Shown: one piece after another, positions 17,923 through 26,494 of the stretch
How positions within the stretch are numbered: the first letter of the stretch is position 1
Layout: every line of letters begins with the position of its first letter
Assembly (NCBI GenBank): GCA_947476875.1
Contig: CANJSG010000017.1
Location: 1-34,131 of the forward strand
Direction of reading: 5' to 3'
Origin: Verrucomicrobiota bacterium
GTDB lineage: Bacteria; Verrucomicrobiota; Verrucomicrobiia; Limisphaerales; CANJSG01
DNA length: 34,131 nucleotides
Position numbers and translations under genes: made by a program
Notes under the pieces: generated by a model
Seen by the model: only the letters and a program-made list of their open reading frames with translations
Databases searched by the model: none
What the model was told of the DNA's origin: nothing

Positions 17923-18636
17923 ATGTCCGCCCCCGAGCCCATCGTCATCGCCATCGACGGCCCCAGCGCCAGCGGCAAGAGCACCAATGCCCGCGCCTTG
18001 GCCCAGGCGCTGGGGTTCATCTTCGTCAGCACCGGCGCGATGTATCGCGGGTTCGCCTGGTTCTGCCTGAAACAGGGCATCGATCTCGCCAGCACCCGCG
18101 CCATCGGCAGCGCGCTCAAGCGGTGGAAGGCCGAACTCGTCCTCGACCACGGCGAGGTGCATCTCGAACCGAAGGGCCAGCGCCGGACGAAGGACGAATT
18201 GGAAGCCTCCGAAACCGCATCCGCCGCCTCCAGGGTTTCCGCCGTGCCCGTGGTTCGGAAATACATGAAGGAGATCCAACGCGAGTGCATCCGCTTCGGC
18301 AGCCTCATCATGGAGGGGCGCGACATCGGGACGAATGTCTTCCCGGCCTCCGAATTCAAGTTCTACCTCGACGCCACGGACGAGGAACGCAACCGCCGCC
18401 GTAATCTGGGCAAACCAGTCGAGCCCAAACCCGAAGAGAAGTCCGCCGCTGCCGATGATTTGAAGGCCCGCGACAAACGCGACAGCCAGCGAGCCGCCGC
18501 ACCGCTCATGATGGGACTCGGCGCGCTCCGCATCGACACCACAGGCCAGACGCCCGCCGAGACCACGGCCCTGATCCTCGCCGAAGTCGCCAAGCGCCAA
18601 GCGGCCTTGGCGCAATCCCGGAGGAAGGCCGCGTGA
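17923..18636 (+). CDS. cmk: Cytidylate kinase, second tandem copy
   Basis: This 237-residue protein is of the same family and has the P-loop IDGPSASGKST, STGAMYRGFAW, MEGRDIGTNVFP and RDKRDSQRAAAPL. It has an extra charged segment (about residues 160-180, KPVEPKPEEKSAAADD) in the lid region that the first copy lacks. Both copies keep the residues expected for activity, so neither is obviously a degenerate duplicate. One may prefer another nucleotide, but that is inference. The ATG at 17923 is placed right before the P-loop in the usual way. Its stop codon overlaps the GTG start of plsC (GTGA), so the two cmk genes and plsC form one operon. Confidence 0.92.
   Translation: MSAPEPIVIAIDGPSASGKSTNARALAQALGFIFVSTGAMYRGFAWFCLKQGIDLASTRAIGSALKRWKAELVLDHGEVHLEPKGQRRTKDELEASETASAASRVSAVPVVRKYMKEIQRECIRFGSLIMEGRDIGTNVFPASEFKFYLDATDEERNRRRNLGKPVEPKPEEKSAAADDLKARDKRDSQRAAAPLMMGLGALRIDTTGQTPAETTALILAEVAKRQAALAQSRRKAA
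18620..18624 (+). promoter_or_regulatory. Ribosome binding site of plsC
   Basis: GGAGG lies 8 bases before the GTG at 18633, inside the end of the second cmk gene. Such a strong Shine-Dalgarno is rare in this window, and it decides the start of plsC in favour of the GTG over the ATG at 18654. Confidence 0.7.
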
Positions 18637-19289
18637 ACTCCCACCGTTGTCGCATGTCCTTCAGCTATCGTGTCGGCTGGACGGTGTTCCGGCTGATCTA
18701 CAGCACCTACTTCCGCTGGAAGATCGTGGGGCGTGAAAACGTGCCCTTGACCGGTCCGGTGATCTTGGCCGGCAACCACGCGAGCTTCATCGATCCACCG
18801 TTGATCGGCTGCGCGCTGTCCCGAGACATCAACTACCTCGGCCGCGAATCGCTCTTCCGCTATCCGGTCGTCGGCTGGGTCCTGCGTTCGTGGAATTCGG
18901 TCCCCGTCGATCGCGACGGCGGCGGCGCGCGCGGGCTGAAGGTCATCCTCGACCGGTTGCTCAAGGGCGGGGCCATCATCCTTTTTCCCGAAGGCACGCG
19001 GACCAAGGACGGCCGGCTCCAGCCCGCCCGCAGCGGCGTGGGCCTCACGGTCATCAAGTCCGAAGCCGTGGTCATCCCGGTCCGCGTGTTCGGAACCTTC
19101 GAGGCATGGGGCCGCCACATGACCTTGCCAAGGCCCAAACGGATCGGCGTCGTCTACGGCGCGCCGATGGATTTCTCTGCCCTCCGGTTGGAGGCGAAGG
19201 CCTGCGGCAAAGACCGGCTCAAGGCGATCTACCAGGAAGTCGCCGATCGCATCATGGCCGAGATCGCGAAGCTGGAGATGAAGTGGTGA
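18633..19289 (+). CDS. plsC: 1-acyl-sn-glycerol-3-phosphate acyltransferase
   Basis: This 218-residue protein is predicted to acylate lysophosphatidic acid to phosphatidic acid at the inner membrane. It has the acyltransferase box I NHASFIDP (NHx4D), block II-like GRESLFRYPVVGW, block III FPEGTRTKDG and block IV VIPVRV. Length is typical for bacterial PlsC. A hydrophobic N-terminal part (about residues 10-25) may anchor it. The GTG start overlaps the TGA of the second cytidylate kinase and is preceded by GGAGG at 8 bases. Clustering of cmk with plsC is a common bacterial arrangement, which fits a lipid- and nucleotide-synthesis operon. A downstream ThiF-like gene follows after about 150 bases. 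Confidence 0.93.
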   Translation: MNSHRCRMSFSYRVGWTVFRLIYSTYFRWKIVGRENVPLTGPVILAGNHASFIDPPLIGCALSRDINYLGRESLFRYPVVGWVLRSWNSVPVDRDGGGARGLKVILDRLLKGGAIILFPEGTRTKDGRLQPARSGVGLTVIKSEAVVIPVRVFGTFEAWGRHMTLPRPKRIGVVYGAPMDFSALRLEAKACGKDRLKAIYQEVADRIMAEIAKLEMKW

Positions 19290-19345
19290 ATAGGTTCCGT
19301 GGCGCGAGTGGATCGCCGTCCCGGAATCGCTCACGGGAAATAGTT

Positions 19346-19360
19346 GGCGCTGGAAGCGCC
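19346..19360 (+). terminator. Small hairpin after plsC
   Basis: GGCGCT and AGCGCC form a 6-pair stem with a 3-base loop, 56 bases after the plsC stop. There is no T run after it, so it is at best a weak terminator. The 150-base gap holds nothing else recognisable. Confidence 0.3.
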
Positions 19361-19442
19361 TCAATGGAAAGGCCGGGGCCCCTTCGCTCCGCTTTACTTT
19401 GCGGCTTTTGCGCCTCCTTGCGGCCATCCACACTTCCCGCAC

Positions 19443-20246
19443 ATGAGCGACTACGACTTTCGCTTCGGTGGCATCGCCCGGCTCCATGGCCGGGATGGAC
19501 TGGCGCGTCTGCGGGCGGCGCAGGTCACGGTCGTGGGCATCGGCGGCGTCGGCTCCTGGATCGTGGAAGCCCTCGCCCGCTCCGGCATCGGGGCGCTGAC
19601 TTTGGTCGACTTGGATGAAGCCTGCGTCAGCAACGTCAACCGCCAGCTCCATGCGCTCGATGGTGCCATCGGTCGCGCCAAGGCCGATCTCATGGCCGAA
19701 CGCGCCCGGGCCATCCAGCCCGAGTGCCGTGTGACCTCGGTCCTGGAATTCTTCACCGCCGACAACGCCCAACGCCTTCTCGGCCTCGACGGTTCTTCGC
19801 CGAAGCCTGCGTTCGTCGTCGATGCGATCGACAACGTGGCCAACAAGGTTCTCCTGCTGACGCTCTGCCACGCGAACGGCATTCCCGTCGTGACCTGCGG
19901 CGGTGCCGGTGGACGCCGCGACGCCACCCAGGTCCGCGTCGCCGACCTCACCCGTGTGACCCATGACGGACTGCTGGGCGATGTGCGCAAGCGCCTCCGT
20001 CAGAAACACGGGTTCCCGCGCGAAGGACAGCCGTTCGGCATCGACGCCGTCTTTTCAGCCGAACCGCAGGTCTTCCCGCAGGAGGACGGCTCCGTGTGCG
20101 CCAATCGGATCGAAGCAAAGGAAGGCGAAAGCCTCCGGCTCAATTGCGACCGGGGCTTCGGCTCCGCGGCCTTCGTCACGGGGACGTTCGGTTTCGCGGC
20201 CGCCGGCGTGGTCGTGCGGAAGATCGCGGATACGCCGGCAAGTTGA
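19443..20246 (+). CDS. tcdA: TcdA/ThiF-family tRNA threonylcarbamoyladenosine dehydratase
   Basis: This 267-residue protein is an E1-like adenylating enzyme. The dinucleotide-binding motif VVGIGGVGSW is at about residues 30-39, followed by LVDLDEACVSNVNRQLHAL, which matches the conserved D..D..N.NRQ pattern of E1 enzymes, and VVDAIDNVANK. In E. coli TcdA (CsdL) converts t6A to cyclic t6A at position 37 of ANN-decoding tRNAs. The length and the RQLHALDGAIGRAK segment favour TcdA over ThiF, MoeB or HesA, and the paired cysteines of a zinc site are absent. ATG 19443 was chosen because the family starts with a short run before RFGG; the frame is open 99 bases further upstream. Confidence 0.9.
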   Translation: MSDYDFRFGGIARLHGRDGLARLRAAQVTVVGIGGVGSWIVEALARSGIGALTLVDLDEACVSNVNRQLHALDGAIGRAKADLMAERARAIQPECRVTSVLEFFTADNAQRLLGLDGSSPKPAFVVDAIDNVANKVLLLTLCHANGIPVVTCGGAGGRRDATQVRVADLTRVTHDGLLGDVRKRLRQKHGFPREGQPFGIDAVFSAEPQVFPQEDGSVCANRIEAKEGESLRLNCDRGFGSAAFVTGTFGFAAAGVVVRKIADTPAS

Positions 20247-20290
20247 TCCGCAGGTTTGCCAGACGGCGGCGTCCCGTGTCTGCTCGCGCC

Positions 20291-21199
20291 ATGCCCAGCT
20301 CGACCATCCGAACCGGTTTGGCTCTTCTATTGGTTATCGCTGGTTCCTCGGGCCATGCGGCCGAAGGACTCGCCGCCAAGTTCCCCGGCGATGTCGGCAT
20401 CACGTCGCATCCGTCGGTGCTCTTCACCGAGGATTTTGAATCCGGCTCCATGAAGAAGTGGGACCAGGTGCGTGGCCCCGTCTCCATCACCAACGCCGCG
20501 CCGCACGGCGGCAACCTCTGCGTCGAAATGCCGATGGAACGCGGCAAGAACACCGGAGCCGACGCCATCAAGTGGTTCATGCCCGGAGCGGACCGCGTGC
20601 ATGTCCGCTTCTACGTGAAGTTCTCCGAGGATTACTCCTACAACCACCACTTCGTCTGGCTCGGCGCGAACCAACGGACAAACAAGTGGTCCGCCTTCGG
20701 CAAGGCCGGGCGCAAGCCGGACGGCACCTATTACTCGGCAGGAATGGAACCGTGGTTCGCTTGGGGCAAGAATCCGCCTCCCGGCGAGGTCAACCTCTAT
20801 ACCTACTACCTCGACATGGAGCGCGACCCGAAGATGGACAAGTATTGGGGCAACGGCTTCTTCCCGCCCGGACCGGGCAAAGGCCGGGCTGCTGGCAAGG
20901 ACCGCGTCATTCCGCCACTCGGCCAATGGCAGTGCTGGGAATTCATGATCCAGGCGAACACCGCGCCCGACAAAGCCGACGGCAAACAGGGCATGTGGGT
21001 CGATGGAAAAATGGCCGGGGAATTCACCGGCATCCGCTGGCGGAGCGACATGGACCTGAAGGTGAACTGTCTCTGGCTGGAGCACTACGGCTTCGATCCC
21101 GGCGACCCCACGAAGCAGTATTGGAAGGACCGCCAGACCGTGTGGTTCGACGACATCATTGTGGCGAAGGAATACATCGGACCGAAGACGGCGCTGTGA
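20291..21199 (+). CDS. Secreted beta-sandwich protein, polysaccharide-lyase-like
   Basis: This 302-residue protein has a signal peptide (about residues 1-23, cleavage near GHAAEG). The mature part begins with a FTEDFESGSMKKWDQV strand and includes HVRFYVKFSEDY with HHFVWLG, then an aromatic-rich middle and a C-terminal strand, VWFDDIIVAKEYI. This order of strands is typical of concanavalin-like jelly rolls of the kind found in glucuronan/alginate lyases and LamG-type domains. No catalytic residues can be assigned with confidence, so carbohydrate binding or cleavage is only inference. It lies 44 bases after tcdA and 48 bases before the DUF885 gene in the same direction. Confidence 0.82.
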   Translation: MPSSTIRTGLALLLVIAGSSGHAAEGLAAKFPGDVGITSHPSVLFTEDFESGSMKKWDQVRGPVSITNAAPHGGNLCVEMPMERGKNTGADAIKWFMPGADRVHVRFYVKFSEDYSYNHHFVWLGANQRTNKWSAFGKAGRKPDGTYYSAGMEPWFAWGKNPPPGEVNLYTYYLDMERDPKMDKYWGNGFFPPGPGKGRAAGKDRVIPPLGQWQCWEFMIQANTAPDKADGKQGMWVDGKMAGEFTGIRWRSDMDLKVNCLWLEHYGFDPGDPTKQYWKDRQTVWFDDIIVAKEYIGPKTAL

Positions 21200-21247
21200 A
21201 AATTGGTGCGATACCAGAGACTTTCTTCAATCATCCACTGGAATTCC

Positions 21248-23026
21248 ATGAAAGCGTTGCCCCGTCTGCTCCTATTCGCCGCCACTTCATTCTTCGTCGG
21301 CTCTGCGGTCCAAGGCGCCACCGAGTTTCCTTTCAACGAAGCCGCCCGCATCGCGCCGACGAACGACACGTCGCTCAAGGCGATGCGCGGGATCGTCGAA
21401 CGGTTCACGACCGACCGGGAGGCGTTGGAGCGCTACTACAACATCCGCTGGTCCGATGCGCGGCGGGAACGCCTCGGGCAGTTTCTCGACGAGCGTTCGC
21501 GCACGCTCGACGCGGTCAACTTCGCCGCGCTCGACCAGGAAAGCCGCATCGACCATCTGCTCTTGCGGAACGAAATCCGTTTCCAGCGCCAGGAACTGGA
21601 CCGTCAGAAGAACCAGCAGCAGGAGGTTGCGGGAATGCTTCCTTTCGCGCGGGGCATCGTCTCGCTGGAAGAGGCGCGCCGGAAGATGGAGCCGCTCGAT
21701 TCCGCCAAGGCCGCCCGCACCGTGACCGATCTCCGCGGGCAGATCGCCGACGCCCAACGTAAGCTGGAAGAGACGTTGAAGGATACGAAGTCGACCAACG
21801 CCACTGGTAAGGTCCTCGGCAATCGTGCCGCCCGGATGATCGACGAGCTGCGCCGATCATTGCGAACGTGGAACACTTTCTACTCCGGCTATGATCCGGA
21901 GTTCTCCTGGTGGATGAAGAAGCCGTTCGAAGATGCGGACAAGGCGTTGAACGACTACGCCGGAGTCATCCGCAAGAAGGTCGTGGGCGCCGTCGACGGT
22001 GAGGACGATCCCGTGGTCGGCGATCCCATTGGCCGCGAGGCGCTGCTGGCCGCGCTCCAGCACGAGATGATTCCCTACACGCCGGAGGAGTTGATCAAGA
22101 TCGCCGAGAAAGAGTTCCAGTGGTGCGAGAAGGAATACAGACGGGCCGCGCAGGACATGGGCCTCGGCGACGACTGGCGCAAGGCGCTGGAGAAGGCGAC
22201 GCAGAACTACATGAAGCCCGGCGAACAGCCGAAGCTCATCCGGCAGCTCGCGGACGAGGCGGTGACGTTTCTGGAGGAGCGCAACCTCGTGACCATCCCC
22301 ACGCTGGCGAAGCAGCTCTGGCGGATGGAAATGATGACGCCCGAACGCCAGAAGGTGAACCCCTACTTCACCGGCGGCGAGGTGATCTCCGTCTCCTTCC
22401 CCACCGACGGCATGGGCCACGAGGAGAAGCTCATGAGCCTTCGCGGAAACAGCATCCACCTCTGCCGCGCCACGGTGCACCACGAGCTGATTCCCGGGCA
22501 CCATCTCCAGCTCTTCATGGCCGCACGTTTCCGCACGCACCGCGCCGAGTTCCGGACACCGTTCCTCGTGGAAGGCTGGGCGCTGTATTGGGAGATGCTG
22601 CTGTGGGATCTGGGTTTCCCGAAGACGCCCGAGGACCGCGTCGGGATGCTCTTCTGGCGTTCGCATCGCTGCGCCCGGATCATCTTCTCGCTGAAGTTCC
22701 ACCTCGGGCAAATGACCGCGCCGCAGGCCATCGACTTCCTCGTGGAGCGCGTCGGCCACGAACGTCGCAACGCGACCGGCGAAGTCCGCAGGTCCGTCGC
22801 CGGCGACTACGGCCCGCTGTATCAAGCCGCTTACATGCTCGGCGGCCTGCAGATCCGCGGACTCAGGAAGGAACTGGTCGAGACAGGCAAGATGACCGAC
22901 CGCGACTTCCACGACGCGATTCTGCGCGAGAACGCCATCCCCATCGAATTCATCCGCGCCAGCCTCGGCGGCCAAACACTGACCAAGGACTTCGCGTCGC
23001 AGTGGCGGTTCTACGACGTGAAGTAA
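21248..23026 (+). CDS. Secreted DUF885-family metallopeptidase-like protein
   Basis: This 592-residue protein has a signal peptide (about residues 1-23). The DUF885 zinc site is intact: HHELIPGHH at residues 411-419 and EGWALYWE beginning at residue 442. The surrounding long helices and the length are normal for the family. DUF885 proteins are predicted M3/M32-like zinc-dependent peptidases, and few have been tested. The ATG at 21248 was chosen over an upstream in-frame start because it directly precedes the signal peptide. It ends 7 bases from the end of the convergent amidohydrolase gene, leaving no room for a separate terminator. Confidence 0.92.
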   Translation: MKALPRLLLFAATSFFVGSAVQGATEFPFNEAARIAPTNDTSLKAMRGIVERFTTDREALERYYNIRWSDARRERLGQFLDERSRTLDAVNFAALDQESRIDHLLLRNEIRFQRQELDRQKNQQQEVAGMLPFARGIVSLEEARRKMEPLDSAKAARTVTDLRGQIADAQRKLEETLKDTKSTNATGKVLGNRAARMIDELRRSLRTWNTFYSGYDPEFSWWMKKPFEDADKALNDYAGVIRKKVVGAVDGEDDPVVGDPIGREALLAALQHEMIPYTPEELIKIAEKEFQWCEKEYRRAAQDMGLGDDWRKALEKATQNYMKPGEQPKLIRQLADEAVTFLEERNLVTIPTLAKQLWRMEMMTPERQKVNPYFTGGEVISVSFPTDGMGHEEKLMSLRGNSIHLCRATVHHELIPGHHLQLFMAARFRTHRAEFRTPFLVEGWALYWEMLLWDLGFPKTPEDRVGMLFWRSHRCARIIFSLKFHLGQMTAPQAIDFLVERVGHERRNATGEVRRSVAGDYGPLYQAAYMLGGLQIRGLRKELVETGKMTDRDFHDAILRENAIPIEFIRASLGGQTLTKDFASQWRFYDVK

Positions 23027-23033
23027 GGGCGGC

Positions 23034-23966
23034 TTAGGCTCGCACCCGATAGACCCGTTTCGCGTTGCCTGAGAGATACGCCTGCGTCGCAGACGCGCCC
23101 TTGGCTTCGACGTAGCCGCGAACGATTCCCAAGACGGTTTCGTAGCGGGCGAAACGAAGGCTGACGGGCCAGTTGCTGCCGAAGATCACGCGGTCTTCGC
23201 CGAAGCGTTCCCAGATCGCATCGAGCACCGGCTTGTAGAACGCAGTCTCGGCGGGCGCGTCGCCGTTGGTGCGGCCGGTGCCTTCGACGAGCCCGCTGCC
23301 TTTCATGAAAACATTCCGGTGCGCAGAGCACGCCGACAGGCCTGCGAGCCAGGCTGCGGGCGGAGCCTGGCCGTCGACGCGGACATTGGCGCAGTGATTG
23401 ATGACGATGCGGAGATCCGGCAGCGCCTTCGCGATCGCCGCGACGGAAGCGAGGCCGTCCGTCCCGACGTTGACGTCGAGACTGAGATTGCGAGCGGACA
23501 ACAGACGGAGGTTGGCCATCGTCGTCGCATCGTCGGGCTTCAGCGGACCTTCCCAAGTGCCGGCGCGGATGCCGCGGAACATCGGGTTCTCAGCGAACCG
23601 CGAGAGCTGTTCCGCGAAGCCCGGGCGGGCCGGTTTGAGGTGGCCGACGACTCCGAGAATCGGGGCTCCTTTCGCGGCATGGGCGAGGACCCATTGATTA
23701 TCCTCCTCCAGGGTGCTGGCTTCCACCACGACGGTTCCGGCCACGCCGAGGGGTTTCGTCAGCCGGGCGAATTCGTCGGGCAGGATCGGGCGATAGAGAA
23801 CGTCGTCGCCCTTGGGGGGCCACAGCACGCCTTGCGGCCGCGTCGGATCGTAGAAGTGCGTGTGCGTGTCGATGATGCCGATGGCGGCGGTGGACGGAGA
23901 CGTGGCGCAACCGGCGAGCGTGGCGGCCAAGCCGGCCGAGGCGGCGAGGAATTGTCGGCGGTTCAT
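23034..23966 (-). CDS. Tat-exported amidohydrolase (amidohydrolase_2 family), possible lactonase
   Basis: This 310-residue protein starts with NRRQFLAASAG (twin arginines 3 and 4) and a lipobox LAGC with Cys20, so it is probably a Tat-exported lipoprotein. The metal-binding start of the TIM barrel, DTHTHFYD (His35, His37), is followed by LWPP. Later come VINHCAN and FGSNWP, with the Asp position of the superfamily replaced by Asn. This pattern fits amidohydrolase_2 (PF04909) enzymes such as L-fuconolactonase and 2-pyrone-4,6-dicarboxylate lactonase. The replacement of Asp by Asn in FGSNWP is seen in several members. An upstream ATG at 23978 and a GTG at 24011 are alternative starts. It is divergent from the PEP-hydrolase-like gene. 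Confidence 0.9.
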   Translation of the reverse strand: MNRRQFLAASAGLAATLAGCATSPSTAAIGIIDTHTHFYDPTRPQGVLWPPKGDDVLYRPILPDEFARLTKPLGVAGTVVVEASTLEEDNQWVLAHAAKGAPILGVVGHLKPARPGFAEQLSRFAENPMFRGIRAGTWEGPLKPDDATTMANLRLLSARNLSLDVNVGTDGLASVAAIAKALPDLRIVINHCANVRVDGQAPPAAWLAGLSACSAHRNVFMKGSGLVEGTGRTNGDAPAETAFYKPVLDAIWERFGEDRVIFGSNWPVSLRFARYETVLGIVRGYVEAKGASATQAYLSGNAKRVYRVRA

Positions 23967-24150
23967 CGGGGAGTGCATGGCGACGTTATGATCCAGCGGC
24001 GGGGCGCGCACAAGCCAGGTGCGTCCCGGATAGGAGGTCGTGCAAGACTGTCATGGAAGCGGCCGCGTGGGCCCGTTAGATTGGCCGTGTTCCCGGAGCG
24101 GCGATCACCGTCCGTTCCATCATCCGAAACACCGAACCATTTTCAGCACC

Positions 24151-25038
24151 ATGCCCAATCCCTGGACCGGCAAAGGCAACCCCTACACCCGCCAAGAAGT
24201 TCGCGACCGCCTGATGAGCACCATCAAGAAAGGCGACGCCATCATCGCCGGTGGCGCGGGCACGGGCATCAGCGCCAAGTTCATCGAGAAGGGCGGGGCC
24301 GACCTGATCATCATCTACAACAGCGGCCGCTTCCGCATGATGGGCCATGGGTCCACCGCCGGCATGATGGCCTATGGCGATGCCAATGCCATCGCCATGG
24401 AGATCGGCGAATACGAGGTGCTGCCCGTGGTCGAGGAATGCCCGGTGATCTGCGGCGTCCACGCCACCGACCCGCGCCGTCGCATGTGGCACTGGCTCGG
24501 CAAGGTGAAGGAGATGGGCTTCAGCGGCGTGAACAATTTCCCCACGCACACGATCGTCGACGGCCACTTCCGCGGCGTGCTGGAAGAGACCGGGATGAGC
24601 GTGAAGAAGGAATACGAGATGGTCGCGCTCGCGCGCCGCATGGACCTCTTCTCCATCGTCTATGTGGGTTCGCCCGAGGAAGCCGTGGAGATGGCCAAGG
24701 CCGGCGCGGATGCGATCATCGCCCATGTCGGCACCACGGTCGGCGGCAGCATCGGCGTGAAGAGCGCGGTCAAGAGCTGGGATTTCACCATCCAGCGCAC
24801 CCAGGAAATCATCGATGCGGCCCATCGCGTGCGGAAGGACATCTTCTTCCTCTGCCACGGCGGCCCGATCAACACGCCCGGCGACGCGGACCGCGTCTTG
24901 AAGCACACCGACGCCGTCGGTTTCGTCGGCGCCACCAGCTTGGAGCGCATGGGAATCGAAGCCTCGCTCACGAACCTGACGAAGGAATTCAAGACCTTGA
25001 AGGCGCCCGCCGCGAAGAAGTTCGGGAAGAAGAAGTAG
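24151..25038 (+). CDS. Phosphoenolpyruvate hydrolase-like TIM-barrel protein
   Basis: This 295-residue protein belongs to the PEP_hydrolase family (PF09370), a TIM barrel close to phosphoenolpyruvate mutase/isocitrate lyase folds. Visible signatures are IIAGGAGTGISAKF, LIIIYNSGRFRMMGHGS, YEVLPVV, and GADAIIAHVGTTVGGSIG. FFLCHGGPINTPGDADRV and GFVGATSLERMGIE follow. Length is normal. Reactions shown for the family are few, so the annotation gives the fold rather than the substrate. The ATG at 24151 precedes the conserved start MPNPWTGKGNPYTR. The divergent gap from the amidohydrolase gene (23967-24150) probably holds both promoters, but no clear pair is seen. Confidence 0.88.
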   Translation: MPNPWTGKGNPYTRQEVRDRLMSTIKKGDAIIAGGAGTGISAKFIEKGGADLIIIYNSGRFRMMGHGSTAGMMAYGDANAIAMEIGEYEVLPVVEECPVICGVHATDPRRRMWHWLGKVKEMGFSGVNNFPTHTIVDGHFRGVLEETGMSVKKEYEMVALARRMDLFSIVYVGSPEEAVEMAKAGADAIIAHVGTTVGGSIGVKSAVKSWDFTIQRTQEIIDAAHRVRKDIFFLCHGGPINTPGDADRVLKHTDAVGFVGATSLERMGIEASLTNLTKEFKTLKAPAAKKFGKKK

Positions 25039-25047
25039 GCCAAGCCA

Positions 25048-25401
25048 ATGATCTCGCAGATGGAAATGGATTTGCCCGGATTCTTGTTGGGCATCGTTTT
25101 CTATCTGGTTACCTGTTTAGCGGCTTGGCCTGGCTGGTTCATCGGTGGAATTGTTGCCGTGATTGCAGGCTTAGTTGCGGTGCGCTTCCTTTTGGGCCGG
25201 AGCCGGAATGCAAAGCTGATCCTGGTCTGCGTCGTAGTTCTGCCCGCCGTTGGGCTCTGGGTCTTTGGCGGTGAAGTCCGTGGCAGGCGTGGAGTAATTA
25301 TGCCCAAAGGCTTTGCCGCCATTGAAGCCGCGGTTCTGAACGCCTTGGCGACTGCGGTCGGCTGGGCTTGGGTCAGGAGTTCTCCGACGAGGAAGATATG
25401 A
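25048..25401 (+). CDS. Small membrane protein of unknown function
   Basis: This 117-residue protein has two long hydrophobic segments (about residues 10-49, which may form two helices, and 57-72) and a short amphipathic C-terminus. It starts 9 bases after the TIM-barrel gene and probably shares its transcript. Codon use is less GC-biased than that of the flanking genes. No family is recognised. ATG 25060 is an alternative start. Confidence 0.6.
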   Translation: MISQMEMDLPGFLLGIVFYLVTCLAAWPGWFIGGIVAVIAGLVAVRFLLGRSRNAKLILVCVVVLPAVGLWVFGGEVRGRRGVIMPKGFAAIEAAVLNALATAVGWAWVRSSPTRKI

Positions 25402-25451
25402 TGCTATCGGCGTGTTTGACCGGCGGATCGAAGCGAAACTAGAGTCACATC

Positions 25452-25652
25452 ATGAGCGAAGCCGGAGATGTGATGCAGCAACCGATCCGCAAATCGGTCG
25501 GCCGCCCGCCGTCGCCGCGCAAAGTCCTCTGGCAGCTTGAGCAGATCCGCGAGTTTACCCGAAAGCACACCCATGGAAAACCCGCCATCGCCGAAGGAGA
25601 CGCTCTCCCAGTTCGAAAAGTTGTTGGCCGACCTCGCCCGGGCGGGAGTTGA
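25452..25652 (+). CDS. Possible small basic protein overlapping the nucleotidyltransferase gene
   Basis: This 66-codon frame begins MSEAGDVMQQPIRKS and continues basic with KVLWQLEQIREFTRK. Its last 80 bases overlap the nucleotidyltransferase gene in another frame. The first 40 residues look like a real short helical protein and not a shadow of a neighbour. A small gene just before a lone nucleotidyltransferase is the layout of toxin-antitoxin-like pairs, but there is no domain match to support it. Confidence 0.35.
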   Translation: MSEAGDVMQQPIRKSVGRPPSPRKVLWQLEQIREFTRKHTHGKPAIAEGDALPVRKVVGRPRPGGS

Positions 25653-26073
25653 CTTCGCGGTGGTCGGCGGCGTGGCCGTTGTTCTGAATGGATTCAACCG
25701 CAACACCAACGACGTCGATATCCTCGTCGATTCCGATCCCGCGAACCTCACCCGGCTGTTGGACTATCTGAAGACCTGGGGCGAAGGCTGGGCGCGGGAG
25801 CTTGGCATCTCCGACTTCAACACCACCGAAATGGGCTCGATCCGGATACACGAGGAGTTCGATCTCGACGTGTTCGTGCGGATGCGTGAGCGGTCATTGA
25901 ACGATTTCCGGCCTCGTTTGCGTTTCCTCCAGAGCGACGATGTCCGCATCCCTTACCTGTCAGCCGAGGATTTGATCTACTGCAAGGCGACCTCGTGGCG
26001 TGAAAAAGACCAGCTCGACATATCCGCGCTGAAGATCGTCATAGACCGCGAATCGAACCGCTCGAAATCCTGA
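25573..26073 (+). CDS. Nucleotidyltransferase-fold protein (DUF6036/AbiEii-like)
   Basis: This 166-residue protein has the minimal nucleotidyltransferase signature: GGVAVVLNG (Gly32-Gly33) followed by NTNDVDILVD with Asp47 and Asp49, and a third acidic pair in EFDLDVFV (Asp97, Asp99). This matches small nucleotidyltransferases of the DUF6036/AbiEii type, which occur in toxin-antitoxin-like systems and as orphan genes. The DSDPANLTRLLDYLK helix is typical. The ATG at 25573 gives the usual length; the frame is open 36 bases further. A short basic ORF overlaps its start and the cupin gene follows after 7 bases. Whether it acts as a toxin is not visible. Confidence 0.82.
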   Translation: MENPPSPKETLSQFEKLLADLARAGVDFAVVGGVAVVLNGFNRNTNDVDILVDSDPANLTRLLDYLKTWGEGWARELGISDFNTTEMGSIRIHEEFDLDVFVRMRERSLNDFRPRLRFLQSDDVRIPYLSAEDLIYCKATSWREKDQLDISALKIVIDRESNRSKS

Positions 26074-26080
26074 ATCGCCC

Positions 26081-26479
26081 ATGCCAAAACACCGCTTCAT
26101 CACCACCGCCGAGGCCTTGAAGGAAGACTTCAAGGGCCGGACAAACTATTGGCTCGTCCACACCGAAGTCTGCGAGGCGAAGGACCTCCAGATCTGCCGC
26201 GCCGTGTTGCCTGCGGGTGAAGGCCACAACTTCCACACCCATCCCGAACTGGAAGAAGTCATCTACGTGCTCGAAGGCGAAGTGGAGCAATGGGTGGAGA
26301 CCGAGAAGCGTCTGCTGAAGGTCGGCGAAGTGGCGCACATTCCGAAGGGCATGGTCCACGCGACCTTCAATCCTTCGTCGAAGGACGCCGTGATCCTCGC
26401 GGTGCTTTCGCCAGCCGCCTATGCGGGGCCGTTCGCCGTGGATGTCAGCGGCGAAGAGCCCTGGAAATCGATCCGATAA
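26081..26479 (+). CDS. Cupin-domain protein
   Basis: This 132-residue single-domain cupin has the first motif GHNFHTHPELEEVIYVLEG, with His52, His54 and Glu58, and the second motif IPKGMVHATFN with His93. These are the four usual metal ligands. The metal, substrate and reaction cannot be read from such a small cupin. It starts 7 bases after the nucleotidyltransferase stop and ends 15 bases from the stop of the convergent cvpA gene. Confidence 0.9.
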   Translation: MPKHRFITTAEALKEDFKGRTNYWLVHTEVCEAKDLQICRAVLPAGEGHNFHTHPELEEVIYVLEGEVEQWVETEKRLLKVGEVAHIPKGMVHATFNPSSKDAVILAVLSPAAYAGPFAVDVSGEEPWKSIR

Positions 26480-26494
26480 GATCGCTCGTCGGCC

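Noticed and set aside
18363-20009. 548-codon frame on the minus strand
   Set aside because: It is antisense to the second cmk, plsC and tcdA, all with clear motifs, and its composition is typical of an antisense frame.
23319-25274. 651-codon frame on the plus strand
   Set aside because: It covers the amidohydrolase in antisense and the TIM-barrel gene in another frame; no domain is visible.
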